A stretch of DNA of 19,505 bases from Casp-actino8 sp964614655 (GTDB lineage: Bacteria > Actinomycetota > Acidimicrobiia > Acidimicrobiales > Ilumatobacteraceae): NCBI GenBank assembly GCA_964614655.1, contig CAZTPF010000036.1, forward strand, positions 1-19,505, written 5' to 3'. Positions 6,114 to 13,596 of the stretch are shown here, piece after piece (position 1 is the first letter of the stretch; every line of letters begins with the position of its first letter). The notes beneath the pieces were generated by a model that saw nothing but the letters and a program-made list of their open reading frames with translations, was not told the origin of the DNA and did no database searches. A program made the position numbers and the translations under genes.

Positions 6114-7637
6114 ATGAGTGGCGTGCTCGCCAACGTACGAACTGCCAGTGTGATCGGAACCCAAGGGGCTCCGGTCGTCGTCGAATGCCACGTGGCCTCG
6201 GGACTTCCGGGGTTCACCATCCTCGGCCGACCCGACGACGTGTGTCGAGAGGCGCGCGACCGGGTCCGGTCGGCGCTGCTGTCGTCGGGATTCTCGTGGC
6301 CGAATCGGCGAGTGACCGTGAACCTCGCTCCTTCGACCTCGCGCAAAGTGGGAAGCGGACTCGACGTCGCCATCGCGTTGGCGGTGCTGGTGGCTGACGA
6401 TCAGATCGATGTCGACATCACTCGTGAACTCGAGACGCATGCCTTCGTCGCCGAACTGTCACTGGACGGACGTCTCCGTCCCGTCGTCGGAGTGTCTCCC
6501 ATGGCGATGAGCCGCCGCGACCACGTGATCGTCGTGTGCGACGACAACTATCACGAGTGTCGACTCGTCGAACCGCGTCACGTTCGAGTTGCAAAAGATC
6601 TCCGCAGCCTGGTGATGCATCTGAGTGGCGCGCTCCCGTGGCCCGAGGCCCCGGATCCACGTCGCGAGTCGACCGGCGACGACGTCCCCGACCTGTCGGA
6701 CGTTCGGGGTCAGACGGCGGCACGCCTCGGACTCGAGTTGGCAGCCGCCGGGGGGCATCATCTTCTTCTGGTCGGCCCACCTGGATCGGGCAAGACGATG
6801 CTGGCGCAACGATTGCCCGGCTTGCTGCCGCGCCTCGACGCCGACGATTCCCTCGATGCGACGATGGTTCGCTCAGCGGCCGGTGAGCCGTTGCCGAACA
6901 CCGGCCTGGTGACGATCCCGCCCATTCGTATGCCTCACCACTCGATGAGTCTCGTGGCGATGGTGGGCGGTGGGAGTTCGGCTCTACGTCCGGGAGAGGT
7001 GAGTCTCGCCCACGGGGGTGTGCTCTTCCTCGACGAACTCGGTGAGTTCGCACCCTCGGCGCTCGACGCGCTTCGACAGCCGTTGGAAGAAGGTGTGGTG
7101 CGTCTGAGTCGCGCCCACGCGACGGCCACTTTGCCGGCGCGTTTCACGTTGGTCGGTGCCACCAATCCCTGTCCGTGCGGCGGTGGACCTCCGGGTTCGT
7201 GCGAATGCGACGAGACGGCACTGGCCAAGTACCGACGACGCTTCTCGGGGCCGTTGCTCGATCGCTTCGACGTTCGCGTGGTGACGCATCGACCCGGGGC
7301 CGATGATCTTCTCGGAGGCGAAAGCGGCGAGTGCACGGCCGTCGTCCACGAACGTGTGCAGCGGATCAGGCACGTGGCGATCGAGAGGCAAGGAGTGTTG
7401 AACGGGCGGTTGACCGGCGCCGATCTGGATCGACACGCATCGGTGACCGGCGAGGCGACGGCACTTCTGCGGCACGAACTCGAGACCGGCCGTCTCACCG
7501 GACGGGGTCTGCATCGGATCCGACGGGTGGCGCGGACCTTGGCCGACCGCGACGGTGTGCACGGCACCATCGGCGACGAGCACGTGGCCGCCGCTCTCGC
7601 CTTGCGGGCGCGAATCGCCCCTCACCGAAACCGATGA
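6114..7637 (+). CDS. comM: YifB/ComM family Mg-chelatase-like AAA+ ATPase
   Basis: The 507-residue protein has the N-terminal Lon-protease-like ChlI domain (about 1-160, with GLPGFTILG and RVTVNLAPS), a AAA+ domain with Walker A GPPGSGKT (221-228) and Walker B GVLFLDE (302-308), then the cysteine cluster NPCPCGG...CECD (C353, C355, C363, C365) and the C-terminal Mg_chelatase_C helical domain (about 410-505). ComM is a hexameric helicase that promotes branch migration during integration of transforming DNA in Gram-negative bacteria; the role in Actinobacteria is less certain. The ATG at 6114 gives the family start (MSGVLANVRTASVIG); longer extensions are not family-like. Its stop overlaps the dprA start (ATGA), so the pair is translationally coupled, consistent with joint action on incoming single-stranded DNA. 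Confidence 0.95.
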   Translation: MSGVLANVRTASVIGTQGAPVVVECHVASGLPGFTILGRPDDVCREARDRVRSALLSSGFSWPNRRVTVNLAPSTSRKVGSGLDVAIALAVLVADDQIDVDITRELETHAFVAELSLDGRLRPVVGVSPMAMSRRDHVIVVCDDNYHECRLVEPRHVRVAKDLRSLVMHLSGALPWPEAPDPRRESTGDDVPDLSDVRGQTAARLGLELAAAGGHHLLLVGPPGSGKTMLAQRLPGLLPRLDADDSLDATMVRSAAGEPLPNTGLVTIPPIRMPHHSMSLVAMVGGGSSALRPGEVSLAHGGVLFLDELGEFAPSALDALRQPLEEGVVRLSRAHATATLPARFTLVGATNPCPCGGGPPGSCECDETALAKYRRRFSGPLLDRFDVRVVTHRPGADDLLGGESGECTAVVHERVQRIRHVAIERQGVLNGRLTGADLDRHASVTGEATALLRHELETGRLTGRGLHRIRRVARTLADRDGVHGTIGDEHVAAALALRARIAPHRNR

Positions 7638-8770
7638 GTGCCATCGTGTCCGAACACTCGGCCGATCATCTGGCCGTCGTGCGCCTGCTCGGGCTGCCAG
7701 CGCTCGGGCCGCGACGACTGCTCTCGTTGATCCGGAACGATCGGCCCGTCGATGTCATGACTTCGATCCTCGCTCGGCGGGTCGCCCGACCCTTCGACGA
7801 GTTCGCCTCGACCTGGAACGACGAACTGGCACGCGATCTCCTCGAAAGATCCGACGAGTCGATCGTCGAGCTATTGGCCGACACCAACGTGCTCGTGTTC
7901 GGCGCCCCGTCCTACCCCGAGAGACTGCTCCACGATGCCGATCCACCGCCCGCGCTCTTCGTGAGGGGTGACCCGGCACGCCTCGGTCGAATCGCAGTCG
8001 CCGTCGTCGGTACCCGACACACGACCGAGTACGGCCGCACCGTCGCCAGTGAACTCGGGCGCGATCTGACTCGGGCCGGAGTCGACGTCGTCTCGGGACT
8101 GGCTCTCGGCGTCGACGCCGCTGCGCACCGTGGATCGCTGGCCGCGCTCCAATCGGGATCCGAGCGACGGGGAGCGCCGATCGCCGTGGTGGCTTCCGGA
8201 CTCGACGTGGTGTACCCGCGGGCGAACGGTGGATTGTGGAAAGCAGTGGCCGACCACGGACTGGTGATCGGCGAATCACCACCCGGCACAGCTCCTGATC
8301 GATTCCGCTTCCCGTTGCGCAATCGGATCATCGCCGGCCTCGCCCACGTCGTGGTGGTCGTCGAGTCACGGGCGTCAGGAGGTTCGATGATCACCGTCGA
8401 CGAGGCGTTGAAGCGCGACGTTCCGGTGATGGCGGTTCCTGGCGCCACCACCACTCGGGCGAGCGAGGGTACGAATCAACTGCTGCGCGACGGTGCGCTC
8501 GTCGCGACTTCGGCCGACGACGTCTTGACCGTCCTCGGCATGGAGCTGATGGGGTCGGCGAGCTGCGTTCGTGATCTGCGGGTCACTCCTCGAGGTGTCG
8601 ACGCCGAAGTGCTCGCGGTCTTCGACCTGTCGCCCCTCGATCTCGACCAAGTGGTGAGCGCGTGCGCGTCGCGCTCTCTCGGTGAAGTGGCTCTCAGTCT
8701 CGGGCGTCTCGAGTCCTGGGGATGGCTCCGACACACAAGTGGCTGGTTCGAGCGCATCACGGCCGTCTGA
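7634..8770 (+). CDS. dprA: DNA processing protein DprA (Smf)
   Basis: The 378-residue protein carries the Rossmann-like DprA core: VVGTRHTTEYG (125-134), SGLALGVDAAAHRGSL (154-169), VASGLDVVYPRAN (186-198), FPLRNRIIAGL (226-236) and SRASGGSMITVDEAL (245-259). An N-terminal helical segment (about 1-110) precedes it, and a winged-helix C-terminal domain (about 318-378) ends it. DprA loads RecA onto incoming single-stranded DNA in natural transformation. The ATG at 7634 overlaps the comM stop by four bases; the frame is open further upstream only as an overlap of comM. No other competence genes (comEA, comEC, pil) are within the window, so competence of this organism cannot be concluded. Confidence 0.95.
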   Translation: MSAIVSEHSADHLAVVRLLGLPALGPRRLLSLIRNDRPVDVMTSILARRVARPFDEFASTWNDELARDLLERSDESIVELLADTNVLVFGAPSYPERLLHDADPPPALFVRGDPARLGRIAVAVVGTRHTTEYGRTVASELGRDLTRAGVDVVSGLALGVDAAAHRGSLAALQSGSERRGAPIAVVASGLDVVYPRANGGLWKAVADHGLVIGESPPGTAPDRFRFPLRNRIIAGLAHVVVVVESRASGGSMITVDEALKRDVPVMAVPGATTTRASEGTNQLLRDGALVATSADDVLTVLGMELMGSASCVRDLRVTPRGVDAEVLAVFDLSPLDLDQVVSACASRSLGEVALSLGRLESWGWLRHTSGWFERITAV

Positions 8771-8814
8771 CGAAGGGTCGAAGCGGTCGATCCGAACTGC
8801 GTGAACGATGTCGG

Positions 8815-8820
8815 TACTGT
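8815..8820 (+). promoter_or_regulatory. -10 element of xerC, leaderless GTG start
   Basis: TACTGT matches TANNNT exactly and is followed by six bases (GACGGT) and then the xerC GTG at 8827, so the predicted first transcribed base is the start codon itself. No Shine-Dalgarno sequence precedes the GTG. The element also decides the start, because the open frame extends 35 codons further upstream without family similarity. Confidence 0.55.
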
Positions 8821-8826
8821 GACGGT

Positions 8827-9717
8827 GTGTCGACCTCACGAGAGCGCGCCTGGAACGTCGACGGGTTCGTCGCCTCGCTCACTCGTGCCTCCGAGAACAC
8901 CGTGCAGGCCTATCGACGAGACGTCGTCGATTTCGTCGACTTCGTGGCCGAAGATGGCGTCGAGGCGCCCGAGGGCGTCGATCGGCTTCATCTGCGCCGT
9001 CACCTCGCCCGTCTCGGAAGCGAGGGCTATGCCAAGCGATCGATCGCGCGTAAGGCGTCGGCACTTCGCCGCTACTTCGGTTGGGCGCGGCGAACCGGTC
9101 TGATCGCCGTCGATCCGTCACGCGGCCTGAAAGCTCCGTCGGGTGAAGGGCGGCTCCCGCGTGTGCTCGACGGGGTCGAGTTGCACGAGATGCTCGAACC
9201 CGAGGAGGTGGCTCCCGAGACGCCGCTCTGGAGGCGGCGACGTGACGACGCAGTCCTCGAACTTCTCTACGGGAGCGGATTGCGCGTGGGCGAACTCTGC
9301 GGTCTCGACATCGACGGGATCGACATGAGGCGGGGTGTTGTCACCGTGTGGGGCAAGGGTGGCAAAGAGCGTCGGGTTCCCATGACCAAGGCGTCGCTCG
9401 ACGCGATTCGCACCTGGCTGAAGAGTCGATCGGAAGTGACCGACGAATCCTCGGGGTCCGCCCTCTTTCTGAACGGGCGCGGCGCTCGGATGGGAGTACG
9501 TGACGTTCGCCGAATCGTCGACGAACGAAGTCCGACGCCCACTCATCCGCATGCCCTGCGGCACACGTTCGCCACCCACCTTCTCGACGGTGGAGCCGAC
9601 CTGCGCATCGTGCAGGAACTGCTCGGCCACAGCGACGTGGCCACCACCCAGCGATACACGCACGTGAGCAAGGAGCGTCTACGGTCGGTGTACACATCGA
9701 CTCACCCACGTGCCTAG
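8827..9717 (+). CDS. xerC: Tyrosine recombinase XerC
   Basis: The 296-residue recombinase has the N-terminal SAM-like core-binding domain (about 8-90) and the C-terminal catalytic domain. All active-site residues can be aligned with E. coli XerD: R153 (SGLRVGE), K177 (GKGGKER), H242 and R245 (HALRHTFATHLL), H268 (LLGHSD) and nucleophile Y277 (TQRYTHV). XerC resolves chromosome dimers at dif together with XerD at the septum. Length is normal. The position after dprA and before the sigma factor is conserved in Actinobacteria, which favours a housekeeping XerC over a mobile-element integrase. No dif-like site was recognised nearby. The GTG start is supported by the TACTGT box six bases before it. 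Confidence 0.94.
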   Translation: MSTSRERAWNVDGFVASLTRASENTVQAYRRDVVDFVDFVAEDGVEAPEGVDRLHLRRHLARLGSEGYAKRSIARKASALRRYFGWARRTGLIAVDPSRGLKAPSGEGRLPRVLDGVELHEMLEPEEVAPETPLWRRRRDDAVLELLYGSGLRVGELCGLDIDGIDMRRGVVTVWGKGGKERRVPMTKASLDAIRTWLKSRSEVTDESSGSALFLNGRGARMGVRDVRRIVDERSPTPTHPHALRHTFATHLLDGGADLRIVQELLGHSDVATTQRYTHVSKERLRSVYTSTHPRA

Positions 9718-9731
9718 ATCGCTTCCACCAC

Positions 9732-10508
9732 ATGCCCGAACCCGACGACAAGCCGTCTCGCGACACCCCGGCCATTCATCGGGCCTGGGCTCGCTGGACG
9801 TCCGAACGTGACGCGGCGGCGCGTGACCAACTGATCGTTCACTACTCGCCGCTCGTGAAGTTCGTGGCCGGTCGAGTCGCAGCCGGACTTCCCGCCGGTG
9901 TCGACACCGGAGAGTTGATCGGCACCGGGATCTTCGGTCTGATGGACGCCGTCGATCGATTCGAACCCGACCGCGGCTTCAAGTTCGAGACGTTCGCCGT
10001 TCCGCGCATCAAGGGCGCGATCCTCGACGGACTACGAGCCATCGACTGGGTGCCGCGCACCGTTCGCCAACGATCGCGTCAGATCGAGCAGGCGATTTCG
10101 CATCTCGGCAACGAATTGAAGCGGGCACCCGAGGACGCCGAGATCGCCGCTCATCTCGGCATCGACGAAGAAGAGTTGCAGAAGTGGCTGAGTGCCGTGG
10201 CGGTGGCCAATGTCGGACCGCTCGACCACGTCGTCACCGGTGACGGTGAGCCACGACAGTTGCCGGCCTCACCCGAGCAGGGACCCGACTCGGTTCTGGA
10301 GGACCGCGAGGTTCGCTCGGCGATGAGGGCTCAGGTCCGAGAGCTCCCCGAACGAGAACGCACCGTCGTCGCGTTGTACTACGACGAAGGCATGACCTTG
10401 TCCGAGATCGGCGACGTGCTCGGCGTGACCGAAAGCCGTGTCTCGCAGATCCACTCCAAGGCCGTGATCATGTTGAGATCGCGCCTCACCGCCGCCGGAC
10501 TGCCCTGA
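9732..10508 (+). CDS. whiG: WhiG/FliA-type sigma factor (sigma-28 group)
   Basis: The 258-residue protein contains sigma-70 region 2 (about 33-103, with DTGELIGTGIFGLMDAVDRFEP and FETFAVPRIKGAILD), region 3 (about 108-158) and region 4 (about 195-250) with the helix-turn-helix TLSEIGDVLGVTESRVSQIHSKAV. The phrase IKGAILDGLRAIDWVPR is diagnostic of the WhiG/FliA/SigD branch. In Streptomyces WhiG drives sporulation genes, elsewhere the same group drives flagellar genes; neither set is in the window, so which regulon it serves is open. Placement between xerC and rpsB matches Streptomyces-like order. It starts 14 bases after the xerC stop without an obvious ribosome site. No anti-sigma partner gene is adjacent. 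Confidence 0.92.
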   Translation: MPEPDDKPSRDTPAIHRAWARWTSERDAAARDQLIVHYSPLVKFVAGRVAAGLPAGVDTGELIGTGIFGLMDAVDRFEPDRGFKFETFAVPRIKGAILDGLRAIDWVPRTVRQRSRQIEQAISHLGNELKRAPEDAEIAAHLGIDEEELQKWLSAVAVANVGPLDHVVTGDGEPRQLPASPEQGPDSVLEDREVRSAMRAQVRELPERERTVVALYYDEGMTLSEIGDVLGVTESRVSQIHSKAVIMLRSRLTAAGLP

Positions 10509-10526
10509 TCGTCCCCACTTTCGGGG

Positions 10527-11048
10527 GTGTTGTCCGGAGTGCTGCCCCTTGTCGCCTCGCTGTGCCTCGTTCCGCCGGTCTCCGGACCGGTGGAACGCCC
10601 GTTCGTGGCCCCGGCCTGCCGGTTCTGTCCGGGCAATCGGGCCGTCGACTACCTCGCCGACCCGGGTGAACCCGTGATCGCTCCCGTCTCCGGAACGGTT
10701 CGCTTCGCCGGGAAGGTGGGTGGGGTCGGCTACGTGACCATCGAGGTCGTGAACTCGAATCCCGTCACTCGGGAGAGCGAACGGCGCCTGGTGACGGTGG
10801 GCGGACTCGAGTCGTCTCCCTCCCTGGTCCGGGGCGGCGAGGTCGGCCAGGGACGTCGGCTCGGGGAAGCGGTCGGACCGACGGTGTCGCTCAGTCTGCG
10901 GGAGATCTCGACGACGGGGGAGGCGATCCATGTGGACCCCGAGCCGCATCTCGGACGGCTTCGCCGTCGGCGGGCTCGTCTCGTGCCACTCGAATTTCGG
11001 CCGTCGATTGCCCGGGCTCACCGTGGTGTCTGCGCCCTGACCAGGTAG
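10527..11048 (+). CDS. Secreted M23/LytM-like domain protein, apparently lacking metal ligands
   Basis: The 173-residue product starts with a signal peptide (hydrophobic residues 4-18, likely cleavage near VSG20) and then a LytM/M23 fold signature: GNRAVDY (36-42), GEPVIAPVSGTVRFAG (47-62) and VDPEPHL (136-142). In catalytic M23 enzymes the first signature is HxxxD and a later HxH completes the zinc site. Here the first His is N37 (D41 is kept) and the HxH position reads S121-L-S123, so all histidine ligands seem lost. It may act as a cell-wall binding or amidase-activating domain, like EnvC/NlpD (family knowledge). The C-terminus is very Arg-rich (143-151). The start GTG 18 bases after the sigma gene is preferred; a nearby GTG at 10539 is possible. 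Divergent relatives at this locus exist in other Actinobacteria. Confidence 0.75.
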   Translation: MLSGVLPLVASLCLVPPVSGPVERPFVAPACRFCPGNRAVDYLADPGEPVIAPVSGTVRFAGKVGGVGYVTIEVVNSNPVTRESERRLVTVGGLESSPSLVRGGEVGQGRRLGEAVGPTVSLSLREISTTGEAIHVDPEPHLGRLRRRRARLVPLEFRPSIARAHRGVCALTR

Positions 11049-11051
11049 TCT
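11046..11051 (+). promoter_or_regulatory. Candidate -10 element of the rpsB operon (TAGTCT)
   Basis: TAGTCT fits TANNNT and overlaps the stop codon of the M23-like gene. Starting about seven bases later would give a 5' leader near 109 bases, in which the hairpin region 11098-11147 and a strong ribosome site lie. No clear -35 hexamer is found 16-18 bases upstream (around GTGGTG). Confidence 0.45.
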
Positions 11052-11097
11052 GCCGAACGGCTCGGAAACGGGTCACTCATCACTGCACGTCGCTCAT

Positions 11098-11147
11098 CTG
11101 CGGTCGTTTCCCCCGGGAGGCGCGAGATGGCGTGCCGGCAACCGCAG
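11098..11147 (+). ncRNA. Structured 5' leader of rpsB (candidate S2 autoregulatory element)
   Basis: CTGCGGT (11098-11104) pairs perfectly with ACCGCAG (11141-11147), closing a 36-base interior. Inside, GGCGCG (11119-11124) pairs with CGTGCC (11131-11136) through one G-U, around the loop AGATGG, leaving an asymmetric internal loop rich in C on the 5' side. The element ends three bases before the AGGAGG ribosome site. In E. coli S2 represses rpsB-tsf through the rpsB leader; a similar role here is an inference from position and fold. Confidence 0.45.
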
Positions 11148-11150
11148 AAC

Positions 11151-11156
11151 AGGAGG
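11151..11156 (+). promoter_or_regulatory. Strong Shine-Dalgarno site of rpsB
   Basis: AGGAGG lies ten bases before the rpsB ATG at 11167. It is a perfect anti-16S match, in contrast with the weak or absent sites of most genes in the window, and it fixes the start of rpsB. Confidence 0.8.
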
Positions 11157-11166
11157 ACAGATCACC

Positions 11167-12048
11167 ATGGCCATCGTCACGATGCGTCAAATGCTGGAAG
11201 CCGGAGTCCACTTCGGCCATCAGACCCGTCGTTGGAACCCCAAGATGAAGCGATTCATCTTCGGCGAGCGTCACGACATCTACATCATCGATCTCGAGCA
11301 GACCCTCGATCGCATCGAAGTCGCCTATGCGTTCGTGCGCGATCTGGCGGCCAAGGGCGGTGACGTTCTGTTCATCGGCACCAAGAAGCAGGCCCAGGAT
11401 CCCATCGCTTCGTACGCCGAGAAGTGCGGCATGCCCTACATCAACGAGCGCTGGCTCGGCGGCATGCTCACCAACTTCGAAACCATTCACAAGCGCGTCC
11501 AGAAGATGCTCGAACTCGAGCGGAGCAAGGCATCGGGTGAATTCGACCTCATGCCGAAGAAGGAAGCGCTCCTGAAGGACCGCGAACTCACCAAGTTGCA
11601 GAAGAACCTGAGCGGTATTCGCAACATGACGCGTCGTCCGCAGGCCGTCTTCGTGCTCGACACCAAGAAGGAGCACATCGGCGTGACCGAGGCCAACAAG
11701 CTCGGCATCCCGGTCGTGGCGGTCGTCGACACCAACGTCGACCCCGATCTCGTTCAGTTCCCGATTCCGGGCAACGACGACGCGATCCGCGCCAACGAGC
11801 TCATGTGCAAGGTCGTGGCCGAGGCCGTGATCGAAGGCCGTTTCATCGCCGGCAAGGCCGGAGGTGCGGTCGCCGAGCGCTCCGCTGAGGAGCAGGCCGC
11901 CTTCGCCGCGAGCCAGGCCGACGCCCGCGCCCAGGCCGCCGCCGCGCAGGCCGAACGTGAAGCGCGACTGGCCGCCAGCAAGACGGCACCGGCCGCCGAC
12001 GCTGCGGCTGCGACTCCCGAAGCAGCGAACGAGGGAGCCGAGGCCTGA
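11167..12048 (+). CDS. rpsB: 30S ribosomal protein S2
   Basis: The 293-residue protein has the complete S2 sequence: MRQMLEAGVHFGHQTRRWNPKM near the start, the IIDLEQT segment, RWLGGMLTNF (97-106), a coiled-coil insertion with KLQKNLSGI, and the family signature PVVAVVDTNVDPDLVQFPIPGND. The body ends near residue 236; what follows is an Ala/Glu/Arg-rich tail of about 55 residues, a low-complexity extension often seen in Actinobacteria. S2 binds between the head and body of the small subunit and is needed for binding of S1-like mRNA contacts. Translation of tsf starts on the A of the stop codon (TGATG), so the two are coupled, as in most bacteria. Confidence 0.98.
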   Translation: MAIVTMRQMLEAGVHFGHQTRRWNPKMKRFIFGERHDIYIIDLEQTLDRIEVAYAFVRDLAAKGGDVLFIGTKKQAQDPIASYAEKCGMPYINERWLGGMLTNFETIHKRVQKMLELERSKASGEFDLMPKKEALLKDRELTKLQKNLSGIRNMTRRPQAVFVLDTKKEHIGVTEANKLGIPVVAVVDTNVDPDLVQFPIPGNDDAIRANELMCKVVAEAVIEGRFIAGKAGGAVAERSAEEQAAFAASQADARAQAAAAQAEREARLAASKTAPAADAAAATPEAANEGAEA

Positions 12049-12836
12049 TGTCGTTCACCGCCAAAGACGTCCAGGCGCTCCGACAGTCGTCGGGTGCCGG
12101 CATGATGGATTGCAAGAAGGCTCTCGAGTCGACGAACGGCGACATGGAGGCGGCCAAGCAGTGGCTCCGTGAAAAGGGTCTGGCCGCATCGGCGAAGCGC
12201 GACGACCGAGAGAACACCCAGGGTGTGGTCGCTCTCGTCGTCAAGGGCAACGTCGGCGCCATCGTGAAGCTGAAGTGCGAGACCGACTTCGTGGCCGGCA
12301 GCGATCAGTTCAAGGCCGAGGCCGAGGCCCTCGCCGAACTCGTCGCCGACAAGGGCGAAGCAGCCGTCGCCGAGCGCAGCGCGACTCTCGAAGACCTGAA
12401 GATCACTCTCAAGGAGAAGATCGAACTCGGTGAAGTCGTCCGTATCGAAGCGGCGGCCGGCAACGTGCTCGACAGCTACCAGCACATCCAGGGTGGTCGT
12501 GGCGTGAACGCCGTTCTGGTCGAGATCGCCGGCGGCAACGTCGACCTGGCGCACGACATCGCCGTGCACATCGCCTTCGCCCGACCGAAGTACTTGAAGC
12601 GCGACGACGTCCCGGCGTCCGAGGTCGACAAGGAGCGTGCCACGCTCGAGACGATCACACGCAACGAGGGCAAGCCCGATGCTGCGATCCCGAAGATCGT
12701 CGAAGGACGCATCAACGGTTTCTTCAAGGACGTGTGCCTCCTCGAGCAGCCGTACGCCAAGGACGACAAGCAGTCGGTTCAGCAGGTGCTCGGATCGGCT
12801 TCGGTCGTGTCGTACGCACAGGTGGAGATCGGCTGA
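12048..12836 (+). CDS. tsf: Translation elongation factor Ts
   Basis: The 262-residue protein is the nucleotide exchange factor for EF-Tu. The N-terminal UBA-like domain (FTAKDVQALRQSSGAGMMDCKKAL, seen in residues 3-26) and the EF-Tu-contacting TDFV motif (79-82, within KCETDFVAGSDQF) are present. The core domains follow, with HIAFARPKYLKRDDVP and KIVEGRINGFFKDVCLLEQPY. Length is close to that of mycobacterial EF-Ts. The start codon overlaps the rpsB stop by one base. A seven-base gap separates it from pyrH. Confidence 0.98.
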   Translation: MSFTAKDVQALRQSSGAGMMDCKKALESTNGDMEAAKQWLREKGLAASAKRDDRENTQGVVALVVKGNVGAIVKLKCETDFVAGSDQFKAEAEALAELVADKGEAAVAERSATLEDLKITLKEKIELGEVVRIEAAAGNVLDSYQHIQGGRGVNAVLVEIAGGNVDLAHDIAVHIAFARPKYLKRDDVPASEVDKERATLETITRNEGKPDAAIPKIVEGRINGFFKDVCLLEQPYAKDDKQSVQQVLGSASVVSYAQVEIG

Positions 12837-12843
12837 TCCCGCG

Positions 12844-13596
12844 ATGACCGACGGAGCGACCAGCGGAACCAGCGAGACTCGTCCCCGCTGGAAGCGGGTC
12901 GTTCTGAAGTTGTCGGGTGAAGCACTCGCCGAACCAACCGGATTCGGCCTCGACACCAACACGCTTCAACAGGTCGCCACCGAGATCAAAGCGGTGCGCG
13001 ATGACCTCGGCGTCGACGTGGCCATCGTCGTCGGCGGCGGCAACTTCTGGCGTGGCCTGAAAGGTGCCGGACAAGGCATGGATCAGGCGCAGGCCGACTT
13101 CATGGGAATGATCGCGACCGTGATGAACGGCCTCGCTCTCCAGGACGCACTCGAGCGGGTGGGCCAGCACAGTCGGGTGATGACCGCCGTCGAGATGCCC
13201 AAGGTCGCCGAGCCGTACATCCGCCGACGCGCCGAACGCCACATGGAGAAGGGGCGCGTCGTGATCTTCGCCGGCGGAACCGGCAACCCGTTCTTCACGA
13301 CCGACACCGCCGCGGCGCTGCGGGCGGCCGAGATCGACGCCGAAGCCATCTTGAAGGGCACCCACTCGGGTGTCGACGGCGTGTACACGGCCGACCCAAA
13401 GCTCGATCCCTCGGCGACTCGTTACGACCGGGTCTCCCACAAAGAGGTGATCGAGAAAGAACTGCGGGTCATGGACGCCACGGCCATTGCGTTCTGCCGG
13501 GACAACCGCATTCCGATCGTCGTGTTCGACGTCAGCACGCCGGGGAACATCCGATCCGTTCTGGAGGGTCGACCCGTCGGTACGCTGGTCGGATGA
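12844..13596 (+). CDS. pyrH: UMP kinase
   Basis: The 250-residue cytoplasmic enzyme phosphorylates UMP to UDP with ATP and belongs to the amino-acid kinase family, as hexameric bacterial UMP kinases do. Visible motifs are KLSGEAL (22-28), the glycine loop VVGGGNFWRG (62-71), MDQAQADFMGM (79-89), the UMP-binding GGTGNPFFTTDTAA (144-157) and GVDGVYTADPK. An N-terminal tail of about 15 polar residues precedes the core. The ATG at 12844 is chosen seven bases after the tsf stop; the frame is open further upstream only within tsf. The stop overlaps the frr start (ATGA). Confidence 0.97.
   Translation: MTDGATSGTSETRPRWKRVVLKLSGEALAEPTGFGLDTNTLQQVATEIKAVRDDLGVDVAIVVGGGNFWRGLKGAGQGMDQAQADFMGMIATVMNGLALQDALERVGQHSRVMTAVEMPKVAEPYIRRRAERHMEKGRVVIFAGGTGNPFFTTDTAAALRAAEIDAEAILKGTHSGVDGVYTADPKLDPSATRYDRVSHKEVIEKELRVMDATAIAFCRDNRIPIVVFDVSTPGNIRSVLEGRPVGTLVG

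Noticed and set aside
8827..9717. Possible mobile-element integrase with attachment site
   Set aside because: Gene order and sequence fit housekeeping XerC; no direct repeats, cargo genes or composition shift are visible, and the window's tRNA is 7 kb away.
10509..10526. CCCC/GGGG stem between the sigma gene and the M23-like gene as a terminator
   Set aside because: Only four pairs, no T-run, and it overlaps the likely ribosome-binding region of the next gene.
11754..12962. 402-codon minus-strand frame over rpsB/tsf/pyrH
   Set aside because: Antisense shadow of three certain genes; the product is low complexity with no recognisable motif.
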